This document shows positions 17,961-27,643 of a DNA stretch of 64,000 nucleotides, piece by piece. A program made the translations under genes and the position numbers. Source of the stretch: Defluviitalea saccharophila (GTDB lineage: Bacteria > Bacillota > Clostridia > Lachnospirales > Defluviitaleaceae); contig NZ_CP121687.1 in NCBI RefSeq assembly GCF_038396635.1, positions 2,532,592 to 2,596,591 of the forward strand, given 5' to 3'. A model generated the notes under the pieces. It searched no databases. It saw only the letters and a list, made by a program, of their open reading frames with translations, and was not told the DNA's origin. The number at the start of each line of letters is the position of its first letter. Within the stretch, counting starts at the first letter, position 1.

Positions 17961-18453
17961 ATACAAGTATATTTATCCCCATAAGGGTTTTGATAATTAA
18001 AAATGCGAAACATCGAGGAAGTGTCATTGATTCGGAATTCCTTAAGCATCCAGTTTAGTATACTTTAATATTTTGAATTTGCCAGAAGGATTACATCAAT
18101 GTAAGCATATAGAGATATAAATAAACGTGATGATATTGAGCAATAAAATAACGCTGCCAATTAGGCTTAAAAGCTATAGCTGGTAGTTTTTTTGTACTTA
18201 TTATTTAATCTACTACAAGCATATTGAAATTATTTTTTTTAACATATAAAATGATATTTGGATAATATTTCTTAAAAGTATAAGTAATTATAGATAACAC
18301 AGCCTATTTAAGAAGCTGATATATAAGACATTCTTGATAGATATTGATTATATTCCAAAATACATGATACTTTCAACATTATTAAATTGAGTAAAAGAAA
18401 TAGCTTTAATTATAACGAGTCTTTTTATATGAGAAGGTTAGGAGGGTATAAAC
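17961..18453 (+). other. AT-rich intergenic region before the STAND gene
   Basis: No gene is recognised in these 493 bases. A terminator-like hairpin lies at 18154-18193. The last part is very AT-rich and should hold the promoter of the downstream gene, but no single -35/-10 pair stands out. Confidence 0.5.
18154..18193 (+). terminator. Orphan terminator-like hairpin
   Basis: CTGCCA and TGGTAG pair (one G-T) around an inner AGCT-rich stem, followed by seven T. No gene ends within 500 bases upstream, so it may belong to a leader transcript of the STAND gene or to a lost gene. Confidence 0.5.
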
Positions 18454-21400
18454 TTGAAAAATTCAGACGAGCGAGTTCAATTTTTAGCAGATTATATCTC
18501 TGCTTATGAAGAGAAAATCAAGTTACTTAACATCAACGGACTTTTTGATGCTGCAAAATTATTTGAATTGTTTGCAATTGAAGTAGGAAGTTTATACTTT
18601 GGCCAGAAGCTTAGTAATTTAAATATTGAAACATATACTTACCCTTGTGTCGATTTGATTTCTGCAGATAAACAAACTTACATACAAGTTAGTACTGTGA
18701 AAGACATCCCATCAAAGATAAAATCAACACTTGAAAATATAAGGGATTCAAAGCGACCTGAACTTAACACGTTGACAAACATAAAGTTTTTTGTGCTTAA
18801 CAATGATAGTGTGGACAAGGTAAAGGACTACACCGGAAACGACCAGATAGGTCGTATTTCCTTTACTAAAGCAAACGACTTAATCACGACGAAGGATATT
18901 CTTCAAAAAGCAATGGTTGATCTTGAATTTCAAATTGCCTTATATGAACTGCTAAAGAAAGAAACAGAGAGTATTAAAGATAATTCATATAAATTTCAAG
19001 AAGCTATTGAAAATAGTAAAACTGTTGGATTAGGTAATATAGATTGTAAAATAAATAATGAGTACGAAATTGATCGAAGTGAAATTATTACTAGGATAAA
19101 AACAGATAACCATAAAAATATTTCTATACAAGGAGAAGCTGGTAGCGGCAAGTCTGTTTTGTGCAAGAAGATTGTTGAAGAAGAAGAAAACCTTATTTAC
19201 GCAAGAGCAGAGCGATTTCTGGAGGAAACTGACATAAATGATATTTGGGGTTTTAATATTAAGCAAACATTGGAATATCTAAATGGTAAGCCGGTTATTT
19301 TTTTTATTGATTCACTTGAATTTATTGCCGATAGTCGCACAAAATTAGATCTATTATGTGTGCTCTATGAAATTACGAAAGAATATCCGTCATCGAAAAT
19401 AATTACTTCGTGCCGTACAAGTGATAAAAATGCTTTCATAAAAATCGAAAGTAAGTATTCAGTTATTTCATATGAAGTGTCCGAATTAACGATACCAGAA
19501 CAATTAGCGATTGCAGAAAAATACCCAATTATAAAAAAAATGTGGGGTATGAATTCGTATAATAAACTTCTAAAATCACCATTTTATATAAATTTGATAG
19601 TTTCAGAAATTACGGATATTAATAATATATCTGATGAGAATCAACTAAGAGAGTACATTTGGCAACATATAATTTGTTTAAACGACAACAAGATTAAGAA
19701 AGTTGTAGAGTCAATAGTTTTTACTAGAGCTAAGGATTTTTCGCTTGGTGCTAATATCTTGGAATACGACATGAAAATAATAAATGGGCTAATTTCAAAA
19801 GGTGTATTGGTTAGTAACGGAAAAACTGTTAGATTAAAGTACGATATTTTTGAAGATATTTGCTTTGAACAGTATTTGGATAATGAATTTGATAAATGTA
19901 AAGGGAAGCATAATGAATTTTTTAACAAAGTAGAAACTTTCGGCAGATGTATTTATAGACGCTATCAAATTTGGATTTCAAACAAATTATTTGCTAAAAT
20001 CAATCGTGAAAAATTCTTATTTGAATTGGTATTTTCGACCAAGATGCCGCAAAATTGGAGAAAGCAAACCGAAATAGGTTTAGTTAAATCAAGATATTGC
20101 GGACAATTTTTTAGTGAATACGGGCAAACGATAATTAATAACGGAATGCTTAATGATTTTATCAAAGTAACAAACTTATATGCATTTGAAATCAATAGCT
20201 TTTTGGTAAAGTTGATTCCTTACATTCAGTTACAGCCAAGCGGAGAGGGTAGGGTAAGCTTAATACATTTAATTGCAGAAAATAAATTGTTCGAAAGAGA
20301 TGAAATACCGCGATTGGAGTTGATAAAAATATGTACAGATTATTCCAAAGTACAATTCAAAAAAAAGCAGACAGCAGAAGAAGCTTGTAATATTTTGGAA
20401 TTTATTATTGATAAATACATAGACGAATGCGAGAGTATATATTACTATAAATTAGATGAAATTGTAAATGATTTACTTGCACCTATTTATCAAATGGCGG
20501 AATACTCCAAAGACTGGATCAAAGAGTTTTGGGGTAGATTAAACTCGTACTATAAGGGCAAAGATCGAGATAAGAAGCGATTGGCTGAAGATATTATTGA
20601 GGATACTATAAAATTTAAGCACACTAAACTAGCAGAACATTTACCAATGGAATTATGTAATTTAGCAGAAATGTATTGGACATATACACCTAAGAATGTC
20701 TTTGATTTTTATGAAAGAGAAAGGGACGATAGGTCTTATTGGTATGGGTTAAGTATAAAGGCAGCAGATTATGAGCATGGATCAACTCGGACTACTGCAT
20801 TTGATAATAACTTCTTTAATATTTTATTCAAGAAGAATTTTTGGACAGGTTTAAATTGGGCTATTAATTTTGTTAATAAATTAGTAAATAATTATGCAGA
20901 AAAATATGATGGTGGATTACCAACATATGATATTAATTTTATTGAAGATAACAAAAAAAAGTCTTACCTTGGTTTACCAGAAATGTGGCTAGTAACTACG
21001 GAAGAGTATAGAATGCCAACAGTTATAAGTGATTTGATATATTGCTTAAAAGTAGAATTACGCAGTGTTATTAAAAACGATGCTGTTGTAAATAAAGAAA
21101 CTGCTAAATTTGCTAATAATGTTAGTAAACTTATTTATGAAAAATCAAACAATATAGCATTACTAACAATTATTGCAGATATAGGGTTGGAATTTCGCCA
21201 CAAAGTACCTGGTTATGCATTAGACCTAGTAACAAATATTGATATTGTCCGAATTGACTTACACAGACTTGTTTTATTAGAAAAAAATCCATATAAAGAG
21301 ACACTTGAAAAACAAATCTTATTGACTATGGGGATGCCTTTTTCACTTCCCGATAGGTATAATAAAAATGGTATTGAGCAATACAGCTTGCAAGATTATG

Positions 21401-23214
21401 TAATAGATTGTCAAATTTATCATGAAGAAAATATTAGATTAAGGTGCTACAAGATTTTAGATTATCTCTATTCTGTTGTGCCAAACGATGAGGAGAACGC
21501 AATAAATTATTTGCAAATTCAAAAAATGGATTTACGAACAGCGAAGGCCGTTAAGGTTGATGATACTACCACAGCATTAATTCCAACTATCTCAGGCGAA
21601 GCGGAGAAAGTAATAATTGAAAATGAAAAACAAAGACAGCCTGAAATTAGCATAGCTTCACTAATTAATGATTGCAACAACAGAATAAGTAAAGGGGAAT
21701 TTAAATTAAAGGATTGTATTGAGGCTATAAAGATACTGTTAGAAACAAGAAAAAATTGTATTATACCAGGAGTTTACGATAAGGTTCTTATTGATTTAAT
21801 TATTTTGGCTCTGAACGATGATACGCTTAATGATGACACAAGATCAAGGTTTTGCCAAATATGGATAGACGGAATAGAAAGTTATTTTTCAATGGGGAGT
21901 TTTATTTTTGAATACAGCTTAAGCCGAGTGCTTTTTGCACAATTGGAAACTAATATTAGTAACGAAATAAAAAATCAGATTAAGAAACTAATATTAGATT
22001 TAATAATGTATAGGGGACAACATGGAGTGATTATGGAAATAGCACGTTATGCAAAATTATTTTTAGCAACTAATGAACCTCTTGCAAAAGCTGTATTTAA
22101 TACAATTTTAAAACTTGCTGAAGATGAAATGAATCATCAAAGATTCAATGCTAAATATTTAAAAAATAATAATCATAAAGAAAAATTTGAATTTTTACCA
22201 AATATTCAGCCGAAACTACGAGGTGCTGATTTATATATAGAAAAGGATAAAAAAGAAAAATATAAAAGTCAGAAAGATGAATTAATCAGAGAGTATTTAT
22301 TTAATTGCACCAAGCTTGAATTATCAAACTTTGATATGGATAATTATGATATTACAACTTTATGTTATGCAATTAATTGTGGTTTGACTTTAAATGATAC
22401 TTCTTTTGCTGAAATTGTAAAGAAATTAGTAGTGGCAATGATTAATGTATGGAAAGCAAATGAATATACACATCGTTCACATAAAATACTTGATGTTTAC
22501 TCGCTTTATGAAGTTATAGATTTCTTTCGAAGAGAGCTTTTTGCTAGTGAGATTCAGTCATCAAAAGTTATGGATATTCTTTTTACAGAAGTAGACTTTT
22601 CAAAATTTACAAGTGAAACTATAAGCTTTTATCTGGATGTGTTTGGCTCATTACTCCCAGAGTATTTTGATTCACATAGCGACAAAGATAAGCGAGCTAA
22701 TTGTGAAAAGATTATTCGTTCTTTAGAGAATAAGATCACAGCAATAAAAGAGGAAAAGGTCAGACTCGAATTGTACAAATCCTTGATATTATCTGTTACT
22801 ACATATGGTGGTAGTGGAGATTGGAGTAAATTTACATCAGGGTATTCTTATCAAGATAAACAATTTTTAAATGAAATGTTCAGTAAGTATGGCGGATTTC
22901 ATTTAAATGAGATGCTAAATACAATTTATAAACTTCATTTAGATAAATTATTACCTGAGATACTTTTGTCAGTAAGAGATGCATTCAAAAATGTTCTGCA
23001 GACAAGTAAATCGAGATTTGATGTTTTTGCAGAAATAGTGATGAGAGAAAAAACAATAGTTCTAATAATGATAACAAAAGCTTTTCTAGATTTTAGTGAT
23101 AAAATAAAACAGGATGATGATTTAACAAAAGCGTTTGAAGAAATCTTAGAGATTCTTGTGGAATTAAGCTACGAAGAAGCAGCAACAATCATAGATGAAT
23201 TTAGAGTTCACTAA
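18454..23214 (+). CDS. SMEK-domain STAND NTPase, Avs-like antiviral sensor
   Basis: This 1586-aa protein starts with TTG 18454 behind GGAGGG. Residues 1-100 match the SMEK type of N-terminal domain (LFELFAIEVGSLYFGQKLSNLN, then PCVDLISADKQTYIQVST), which is usually fused to STAND ATPases. The NTPase has Walker A GEAGSGKS at 227-234 and Walker B VIFFIDS ending at D286-S287. About 1,150 residues of helical, HEAT- or TPR-like sequence follow and would be the sensor. Architecturally it resembles antiviral STAND proteins, which oligomerise on recognising a phage protein. It stands alone between repeat elements A and B, as a one-gene cassette. The ligand and the effector output cannot be told from sequence. 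Confidence 0.8.
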   Translation: MKNSDERVQFLADYISAYEEKIKLLNINGLFDAAKLFELFAIEVGSLYFGQKLSNLNIETYTYPCVDLISADKQTYIQVSTVKDIPSKIKSTLENIRDSKRPELNTLTNIKFFVLNNDSVDKVKDYTGNDQIGRISFTKANDLITTKDILQKAMVDLEFQIALYELLKKETESIKDNSYKFQEAIENSKTVGLGNIDCKINNEYEIDRSEIITRIKTDNHKNISIQGEAGSGKSVLCKKIVEEEENLIYARAERFLEETDINDIWGFNIKQTLEYLNGKPVIFFIDSLEFIADSRTKLDLLCVLYEITKEYPSSKIITSCRTSDKNAFIKIESKYSVISYEVSELTIPEQLAIAEKYPIIKKMWGMNSYNKLLKSPFYINLIVSEITDINNISDENQLREYIWQHIICLNDNKIKKVVESIVFTRAKDFSLGANILEYDMKIINGLISKGVLVSNGKTVRLKYDIFEDICFEQYLDNEFDKCKGKHNEFFNKVETFGRCIYRRYQIWISNKLFAKINREKFLFELVFSTKMPQNWRKQTEIGLVKSRYCGQFFSEYGQTIINNGMLNDFIKVTNLYAFEINSFLVKLIPYIQLQPSGEGRVSLIHLIAENKLFERDEIPRLELIKICTDYSKVQFKKKQTAEEACNILEFIIDKYIDECESIYYYKLDEIVNDLLAPIYQMAEYSKDWIKEFWGRLNSYYKGKDRDKKRLAEDIIEDTIKFKHTKLAEHLPMELCNLAEMYWTYTPKNVFDFYERERDDRSYWYGLSIKAADYEHGSTRTTAFDNNFFNILFKKNFWTGLNWAINFVNKLVNNYAEKYDGGLPTYDINFIEDNKKKSYLGLPEMWLVTTEEYRMPTVISDLIYCLKVELRSVIKNDAVVNKETAKFANNVSKLIYEKSNNIALLTIIADIGLEFRHKVPGYALDLVTNIDIVRIDLHRLVLLEKNPYKETLEKQILLTMGMPFSLPDRYNKNGIEQYSLQDYVIDCQIYHEENIRLRCYKILDYLYSVVPNDEENAINYLQIQKMDLRTAKAVKVDDTTTALIPTISGEAEKVIIENEKQRQPEISIASLINDCNNRISKGEFKLKDCIEAIKILLETRKNCIIPGVYDKVLIDLIILALNDDTLNDDTRSRFCQIWIDGIESYFSMGSFIFEYSLSRVLFAQLETNISNEIKNQIKKLILDLIMYRGQHGVIMEIARYAKLFLATNEPLAKAVFNTILKLAEDEMNHQRFNAKYLKNNNHKEKFEFLPNIQPKLRGADLYIEKDKKEKYKSQKDELIREYLFNCTKLELSNFDMDNYDITTLCYAINCGLTLNDTSFAEIVKKLVVAMINVWKANEYTHRSHKILDVYSLYEVIDFFRRELFASEIQSSKVMDILFTEVDFSKFTSETISFYLDVFGSLLPEYFDSHSDKDKRANCEKIIRSLENKITAIKEEKVRLELYKSLILSVTTYGGSGDWSKFTSGYSYQDKQFLNEMFSKYGGFHLNEMLNTIYKLHLDKLLPEILLSVRDAFKNVLQTSKSRFDVFAEIVMREKTIVLIMITKAFLDFSDKIKQDDDLTKAFEEILEILVELSYEEAATIIDEFRVH

Positions 23215-23341
23215 ACGCACTTAGCTATATGAAAATATTGATGAATTATTTTTACATGAAATAAAATTCAGACTAGAATTATTATAAAATTGAGCGATGT
23301 ATTTTCCCAATCGCACGTTTAGTATTGGTGTTATTGTTAAT

Positions 23342-23690
23342 TGATATGTTCCCATGAACGGACACTTTACGAAAAAACAACCCAAACCCCATTGACATGT
23401 TTCCTCGAACAGTTTCTATAAAAAATGGCCAACAGACATCAATTCCATCAACTCGAGCCATGTTGAGACCATTTGCTTGATGTCTAAGAAATAAAGTCCG
23501 GAAAGCCTTGAAGATACTAGGTTTTATAAAATGAAAGTGAATCTGTCTACTCGACCTAAGCCCTCGATATGTGTACGTGGAAACATATCGAGGGTATATT
23601 TTTGTGCAAAATTTGAGCTAGAATATGGGTAGGGTTGAGTTGACAGATTAGATATATCTATAGGGTTGAGGAGATAGAATGGATGTGACA
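23342..23690 (+). repeat. Intergenic repeat element B
   Basis: GATATGTTCCC at 23343 and GACATGTTTCC at 23394 are 51 bp apart. AGACATCAA and TTGATGTCT (about 23439 and 23481) form an inverted repeat around CTCGAGCCATGTTGAG. CCCTCGATATGT and ACATATCGAGGG (about 23562-23595) form a hairpin followed by TATATTTTT, and GGGTTGAGTTGACAGATTAG follows near 23633. It is the most complete of the four elements and lies directly downstream of the STAND gene. Confidence 0.78.
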
Positions 23691-23705
23691 TTCTATACAC
23701 CTGAC
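23691..23705 (+). repeat. 15-bp direct repeat flanking the IS30 array, left copy
   Basis: TTCTATACACCTGAC occurs here, between the two IS30 copies (25472-25486) and after the second (27252-27266). It behaves as a long target-site duplication shared by the tandem copies. Confidence 0.75.
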
Positions 23706-25471
23706 CTAAATTGAAAATCGAAATGCAACCCTTTCGAATTCAGATTAACATAAAAACGTCTAATAAAATATATATGCCAGATGGTTGCATCTTGGCTTGC
23801 AAAAAGATTGGCTTAGCCAGTCTTTTTGTTTTCAAAAGTTTCTAAATCATATATCCTAGATATGTTGGTGGCAGAACGGAGGATATATGTCTAAATTTTT
23901 CACTTATGAGGAAAGACTTGAACTACAGAAATATCTAAAAGAAAGCCTTTCTTTCAAAGAAATCAGTCGTAGATTAGATAAAAATCCAACTACTATATCA
24001 AGGGAGATACGTAAGTACAGTTCTGAAGTTGCTACAGGATTTCCAGGTTTCCCTTTCAATGCATGCAAAAACCGCTTCAACTGTAGAAACAAAAATGTAT
24101 GCGGTAAAGACTGCACGAGAAAAACTTCGATCTATTGTAAGCTTTGCCCTACTTGCAATAATAACTGTACCGACTTTGTTCTAGAAATCTGTACAGCAAG
24201 ATTTAGGGTCCCATATGTTTGTAATGGCTGTGTTACATTGGGTAAATGTTCCCTACTTAAAAACATATATGATGCAGAGAATGCCCACATCAAGGCACAT
24301 GAGTCAATATCGCAATCCAGAAGAGGACTTTGCATATCCGAAGAAGAGATAAAAAGACTTAATTCAATCATTTCCCCACTAGTTCAAAGAGGGCAATCGA
24401 TACATCAGATATATGTTATTCATCAAGAAGAGTTGATGTGCAGTGAAAAAACCATCTATAACTACATCGATGCCTGCTTGTTTGATGTTAGAAATATCGA
24501 TTTACCACGCAAGGTTAAATTTCGTGAGCGATATAAAAAACCGGAATTCAAAGTGGATAAAGGTTGTCGTATTGGACGTAACCATGAAGCTTTTCTTGCA
24601 TTTCTTGATAAAAATCCGGAAACTTCTGTAGTACAGATGGATTCCGTAATAGGAAGTAAGGGAGGAAAATGTCTACTTACAATTCACTTTGTTGAAACTA
24701 GTCAAATGCTAGCTTTTCTAAGAGATGCCAATACTTCAAAGTCAGTTACTGACATATTTGAAATGCTCTACGATAAGCTTGGAAAGCCTCTTTTTAAGAA
24801 ACTATTTCCGGTTATTCTAACTGATAATGGCAGTGAATTTTCTAATCCCAAAGCAATCGAATATAGCGACGAAAAATTCACTGGACTTCGTACCAATGTA
24901 TTTTACTGTGATGCAGGAAGTCCATACCAAAAGGGGGCTATTGAAGTTAACCATGGACTAATCCGCCGAATTCTTCCAAAGGGAACCAGTTTCAACAACC
25001 TAACACAGGAAGATATCAGCTTGATGATGAACCATATCAATTCTTACAAAAGAAAAAAGCTGAACAACCGTAGCCCATACGAAACGTTCAGCTTTTACCA
25101 CGGAGAAGAGGTATTACATAAACTAGGATGTTCGCCGGTACCCACCAGTGACATCATGTTAAAACCATCTCTTCTCAAAAAATAATATAAAAAGTGCCGC
25201 CAACAGCTCATTAAGAACTAAGAAAAGGGGTCGATTCTCCGATTACAAAAAAATCGAGAGGGGGTTGACTTCCTTTTGGCATGCCTATTTTCTATATCAT
25301 ACGCCAGAAAAAGCAAAAAATCAAACTGCATTTGAATTACAAAGGTGGCTTTTCGTTTACAAAACCTGCATTCTGATTTCAAAAGCTGCGTCTCGTTTAC
25401 AAATATTTAGTTGTCGGTTACGAATGTTGCATCTCACTTTACAAAGTGGCATTTCATTTTACTATTAAGTT
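23706..25471 (+). mobile_element. IS30-family insertion sequence, copy 2
   Basis: The element runs from CTAAATTGAAAATCG to ACTATTAAGT. It contains one transposase gene and, at the distal end (about 25327-25460), roughly seven degenerate 20-bp units of the type GTTGCATCTCNNTTTACAAA that are related to the inverted left terminus. It is identical by eye to copy 3 apart from one T at the right junction, and forms a direct tandem with it at a period of 1781 bp. Confidence 0.9.
23887..25185 (+). CDS. IS30-family transposase, copy 2
   Basis: The 432-aa DDE transposase has the IS30 helix-turn-helix (SFKEISRRLDKNPTTISREI) near the N-terminus, a cysteine-rich segment at about residues 55-125 with repeated CxxC pairs, and the integrase core with VVQMDSV near residue 254, ILTDNGSEF near 315 and the final glutamate in KGAIEVNHGLIRR near 356. 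ATG 23887 is preceded by CGGAGGATAT. It is complete and probably active. The protein is identical to copy 3 and to the visible part of copy 1. Confidence 0.96.
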   Translation: MSKFFTYEERLELQKYLKESLSFKEISRRLDKNPTTISREIRKYSSEVATGFPGFPFNACKNRFNCRNKNVCGKDCTRKTSIYCKLCPTCNNNCTDFVLEICTARFRVPYVCNGCVTLGKCSLLKNIYDAENAHIKAHESISQSRRGLCISEEEIKRLNSIISPLVQRGQSIHQIYVIHQEELMCSEKTIYNYIDACLFDVRNIDLPRKVKFRERYKKPEFKVDKGCRIGRNHEAFLAFLDKNPETSVVQMDSVIGSKGGKCLLTIHFVETSQMLAFLRDANTSKSVTDIFEMLYDKLGKPLFKKLFPVILTDNGSEFSNPKAIEYSDEKFTGLRTNVFYCDAGSPYQKGAIEVNHGLIRRILPKGTSFNNLTQEDISLMMNHINSYKRKKLNNRSPYETFSFYHGEEVLHKLGCSPVPTSDIMLKPSLLKK

Positions 25472-25486
25472 TTCTATACACCTGAC
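25472..25486 (+). repeat. 15-bp direct repeat at the IS30-IS30 junction
   Basis: TTCTATACACCTGAC separates copies 2 and 3. The spacing is longer than the 2-bp junction of classical IS30 dimers, which argues for repeated insertion or recombination at one target rather than a simple circle-derived dimer. Confidence 0.75.
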
Positions 25487-25667
25487 CTAAATTGAAAATC
25501 GAAATGCAACCCTTTCGAATTCAGATTAACATAAAAACGTCTAATAAAATATATATGCCAGATGGTTGCATCTTGGCTTGCAAAAAGATTGGCTTAGCCA
25601 GTCTTTTTGTTTTCAAAAGTTTCTAAATCATATATCCTAGATATGTTGGTGGCAGAACGGAGGATAT

Positions 25668-26966
25668 ATGTCTAAATTTTTCACTTATGAGGAAAGACTT
25701 GAACTACAGAAATATCTAAAAGAAAGCCTTTCTTTCAAAGAAATCAGTCGTAGATTAGATAAAAATCCAACTACTATATCAAGGGAGATACGTAAGTACA
25801 GTTCTGAAGTTGCTACAGGATTTCCAGGTTTCCCTTTCAATGCATGCAAAAACCGCTTCAACTGTAGAAACAAAAATGTATGCGGTAAAGACTGCACGAG
25901 AAAAACTTCGATCTATTGTAAGCTTTGCCCTACTTGCAATAATAACTGTACCGACTTTGTTCTAGAAATCTGTACAGCAAGATTTAGGGTCCCATATGTT
26001 TGTAATGGCTGTGTTACATTGGGTAAATGTTCCCTACTTAAAAACATATATGATGCAGAGAATGCCCACATCAAGGCACATGAGTCAATATCGCAATCCA
26101 GAAGAGGACTTTGCATATCCGAAGAAGAGATAAAAAGACTTAATTCAATCATTTCCCCACTAGTTCAAAGAGGGCAATCGATACATCAGATATATGTTAT
26201 TCATCAAGAAGAGTTGATGTGCAGTGAAAAAACCATCTATAACTACATCGATGCCTGCTTGTTTGATGTTAGAAATATCGATTTACCACGCAAGGTTAAA
26301 TTTCGTGAGCGATATAAAAAACCGGAATTCAAAGTGGATAAAGGTTGTCGTATTGGACGTAACCATGAAGCTTTTCTTGCATTTCTTGATAAAAATCCGG
26401 AAACTTCTGTAGTACAGATGGATTCCGTAATAGGAAGTAAGGGAGGAAAATGTCTACTTACAATTCACTTTGTTGAAACTAGTCAAATGCTAGCTTTTCT
26501 AAGAGATGCCAATACTTCAAAGTCAGTTACTGACATATTTGAAATGCTCTACGATAAGCTTGGAAAGCCTCTTTTTAAGAAACTATTTCCGGTTATTCTA
26601 ACTGATAATGGCAGTGAATTTTCTAATCCCAAAGCAATCGAATATAGCGACGAAAAATTCACTGGACTTCGTACCAATGTATTTTACTGTGATGCAGGAA
26701 GTCCATACCAAAAGGGGGCTATTGAAGTTAACCATGGACTAATCCGCCGAATTCTTCCAAAGGGAACCAGTTTCAACAACCTAACACAGGAAGATATCAG
26801 CTTGATGATGAACCATATCAATTCTTACAAAAGAAAAAAGCTGAACAACCGTAGCCCATACGAAACGTTCAGCTTTTACCACGGAGAAGAGGTATTACAT
26901 AAACTAGGATGTTCGCCGGTACCCACCAGTGACATCATGTTAAAACCATCTCTTCTCAAAAAATAA
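25668..26966 (+). CDS. IS30-family transposase, copy 3
   Basis: This 432-aa transposase is identical in length and sequence to copy 2: N-terminal helix-turn-helix, cysteine-rich zinc-binding segment, and DDE core with VVQMDSV, ILTDNGSEF and KGAIEVNH. ATG 25668 follows CGGAGGATAT. Identity of the genes and non-coding ends shows that the tandem array is recent. It could act on all three copies in the window. Confidence 0.96.
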   Translation: MSKFFTYEERLELQKYLKESLSFKEISRRLDKNPTTISREIRKYSSEVATGFPGFPFNACKNRFNCRNKNVCGKDCTRKTSIYCKLCPTCNNNCTDFVLEICTARFRVPYVCNGCVTLGKCSLLKNIYDAENAHIKAHESISQSRRGLCISEEEIKRLNSIISPLVQRGQSIHQIYVIHQEELMCSEKTIYNYIDACLFDVRNIDLPRKVKFRERYKKPEFKVDKGCRIGRNHEAFLAFLDKNPETSVVQMDSVIGSKGGKCLLTIHFVETSQMLAFLRDANTSKSVTDIFEMLYDKLGKPLFKKLFPVILTDNGSEFSNPKAIEYSDEKFTGLRTNVFYCDAGSPYQKGAIEVNHGLIRRILPKGTSFNNLTQEDISLMMNHINSYKRKKLNNRSPYETFSFYHGEEVLHKLGCSPVPTSDIMLKPSLLKK

Positions 26967-27107
26967 TATAAAAAGTGCCGCCAACAGCTCATTAAGAACT
27001 AAGAAAAGGGGTCGATTCTCCGATTACAAAAAAATCGAGAGGGGGTTGACTTCCTTTTGGCATGCCTATTTTCTATATCATACGCCAGAAAAAGCAAAAA
27101 ATCAAAC

Positions 27108-27240
27108 TGCATTTGAATTACAAAGGTGGCTTTTCGTTTACAAAACCTGCATTCTGATTTCAAAAGCTGCGTCTCGTTTACAAATATTTAGTTGTCGGTT
27201 ACGAATGTTGCATCTCACTTTACAAAGTGGCATTTCATTT
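27108..27240 (+). repeat. Array of 20-bp terminal-repeat units in the IS30 right end
   Basis: Units of the form TGCATYTCGTTTACAAA start at about 27108, 27128, 27148, 27168, 27190, 27208 and 27228, that is, one every 20-21 bp. The last unit abuts the IS end. The reverse complement of the left terminus (GTTGCATTTCGATTTTCAA) fits the same pattern. The same array lies in copy 2 at about 25327-25460. The units are probably transposase-binding sites. Confidence 0.6.
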
Positions 27241-27251
27241 TACTATTAAGT

Positions 27252-27266
27252 TTCTATACACCTGAC
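27252..27266 (+). repeat. 15-bp direct repeat flanking the IS30 array, right copy
   Basis: This is the third copy of TTCTATACACCTGAC, directly after IS30 copy 3. Its first part, together with the preceding T (TTTCTATACACC), also occurs in the right end of the IS66 element at 40069-40080. Confidence 0.75.
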
Positions 27267-27330
27267 AATAGGATTTAGAGTAATAATTATTGAATTCAAA
27301 TCAAAAATCATGCGAACTTAAAGAAAATGT

Positions 27331-27359
27331 TTGCAAAATAATGATGCTAATGATATCAT
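27331..27359 (+). promoter_or_regulatory. Promoter of R-M locus 2
   Basis: TTGCAA (27331-27336) and TATCAT (27354-27359) are separated by 17 bp, 30 bp upstream of the XRE gene. The -10 half is shared with locus 1; the -35 half is not, because an IS30 lies there. An ATGATATCAT palindrome over the -10 box could be an operator for the XRE protein. Confidence 0.6.
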
Positions 27360-27388
27360 GTAATTATACATACATAGAGGTGATTAGA

Positions 27389-27601
27389 ATGGCAATTAGT
27401 TATAAAAAGCTTTGGAAGCTTCTTATTGATAGAGATATGAAAAAGAAAGACTTACAAAAACTTGCAGGCATTAGTTCTGCTACGATAACAAAGCTTGGTA
27501 AAAACGAAAATGTTAGTACAGAAATAATACAAAAAATATGCATTGCTCTGAAATGTGATGTCTGCGATATTATGGAAATGGATGATACCAAACGGAGTTA
27601 A
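27389..27601 (+). CDS. XRE-family helix-turn-helix regulator, copy 2
   Basis: This 70-aa single-domain Cro/C1-type regulator is identical to the one at 1318. ATG 27389 is supported by GAGGTG. Unlike in locus 1, the whole promoter is present upstream, so this copy is the more likely source of the regulator. If both loci are bound by the same protein, expression of the two R-M systems is cross-coupled. Confidence 0.85.
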   Translation: MAISYKKLWKLLIDRDMKKKDLQKLAGISSATITKLGKNENVSTEIIQKICIALKCDVCDIMEMDDTKRS

Positions 27602-27643
27602 TACTTATTATTGTTAAATATCTAACAAATGGAGGCTTGTTTA

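Larger units (their letters stand above)
25487..27251 (+). mobile_element. IS30-family insertion sequence, copy 3
   Basis: This is the second unit of the tandem array, with the same structure as copy 2: left terminus CTAAATTG, transposase gene, and a right end made of about seven 20-bp terminal-repeat-like units (27108-27240). It ends immediately before the third 15-bp direct repeat, 80 bp upstream of the promoter of R-M locus 2. Confidence 0.9.

Noticed and set aside
25327-25460. Regularly spaced 20-bp units that might be a CRISPR array
   Set aside because: The units are contiguous and degenerate without unique spacers, occur at both copies of the same IS end and match the IS terminus, so they are transposase-binding repeats.
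25265-25468. 67-codon frame downstream of the IS30 transposase
   Set aside because: It translates the terminal-repeat array, present identically in both IS copies, with no ribosome site; not a gene.
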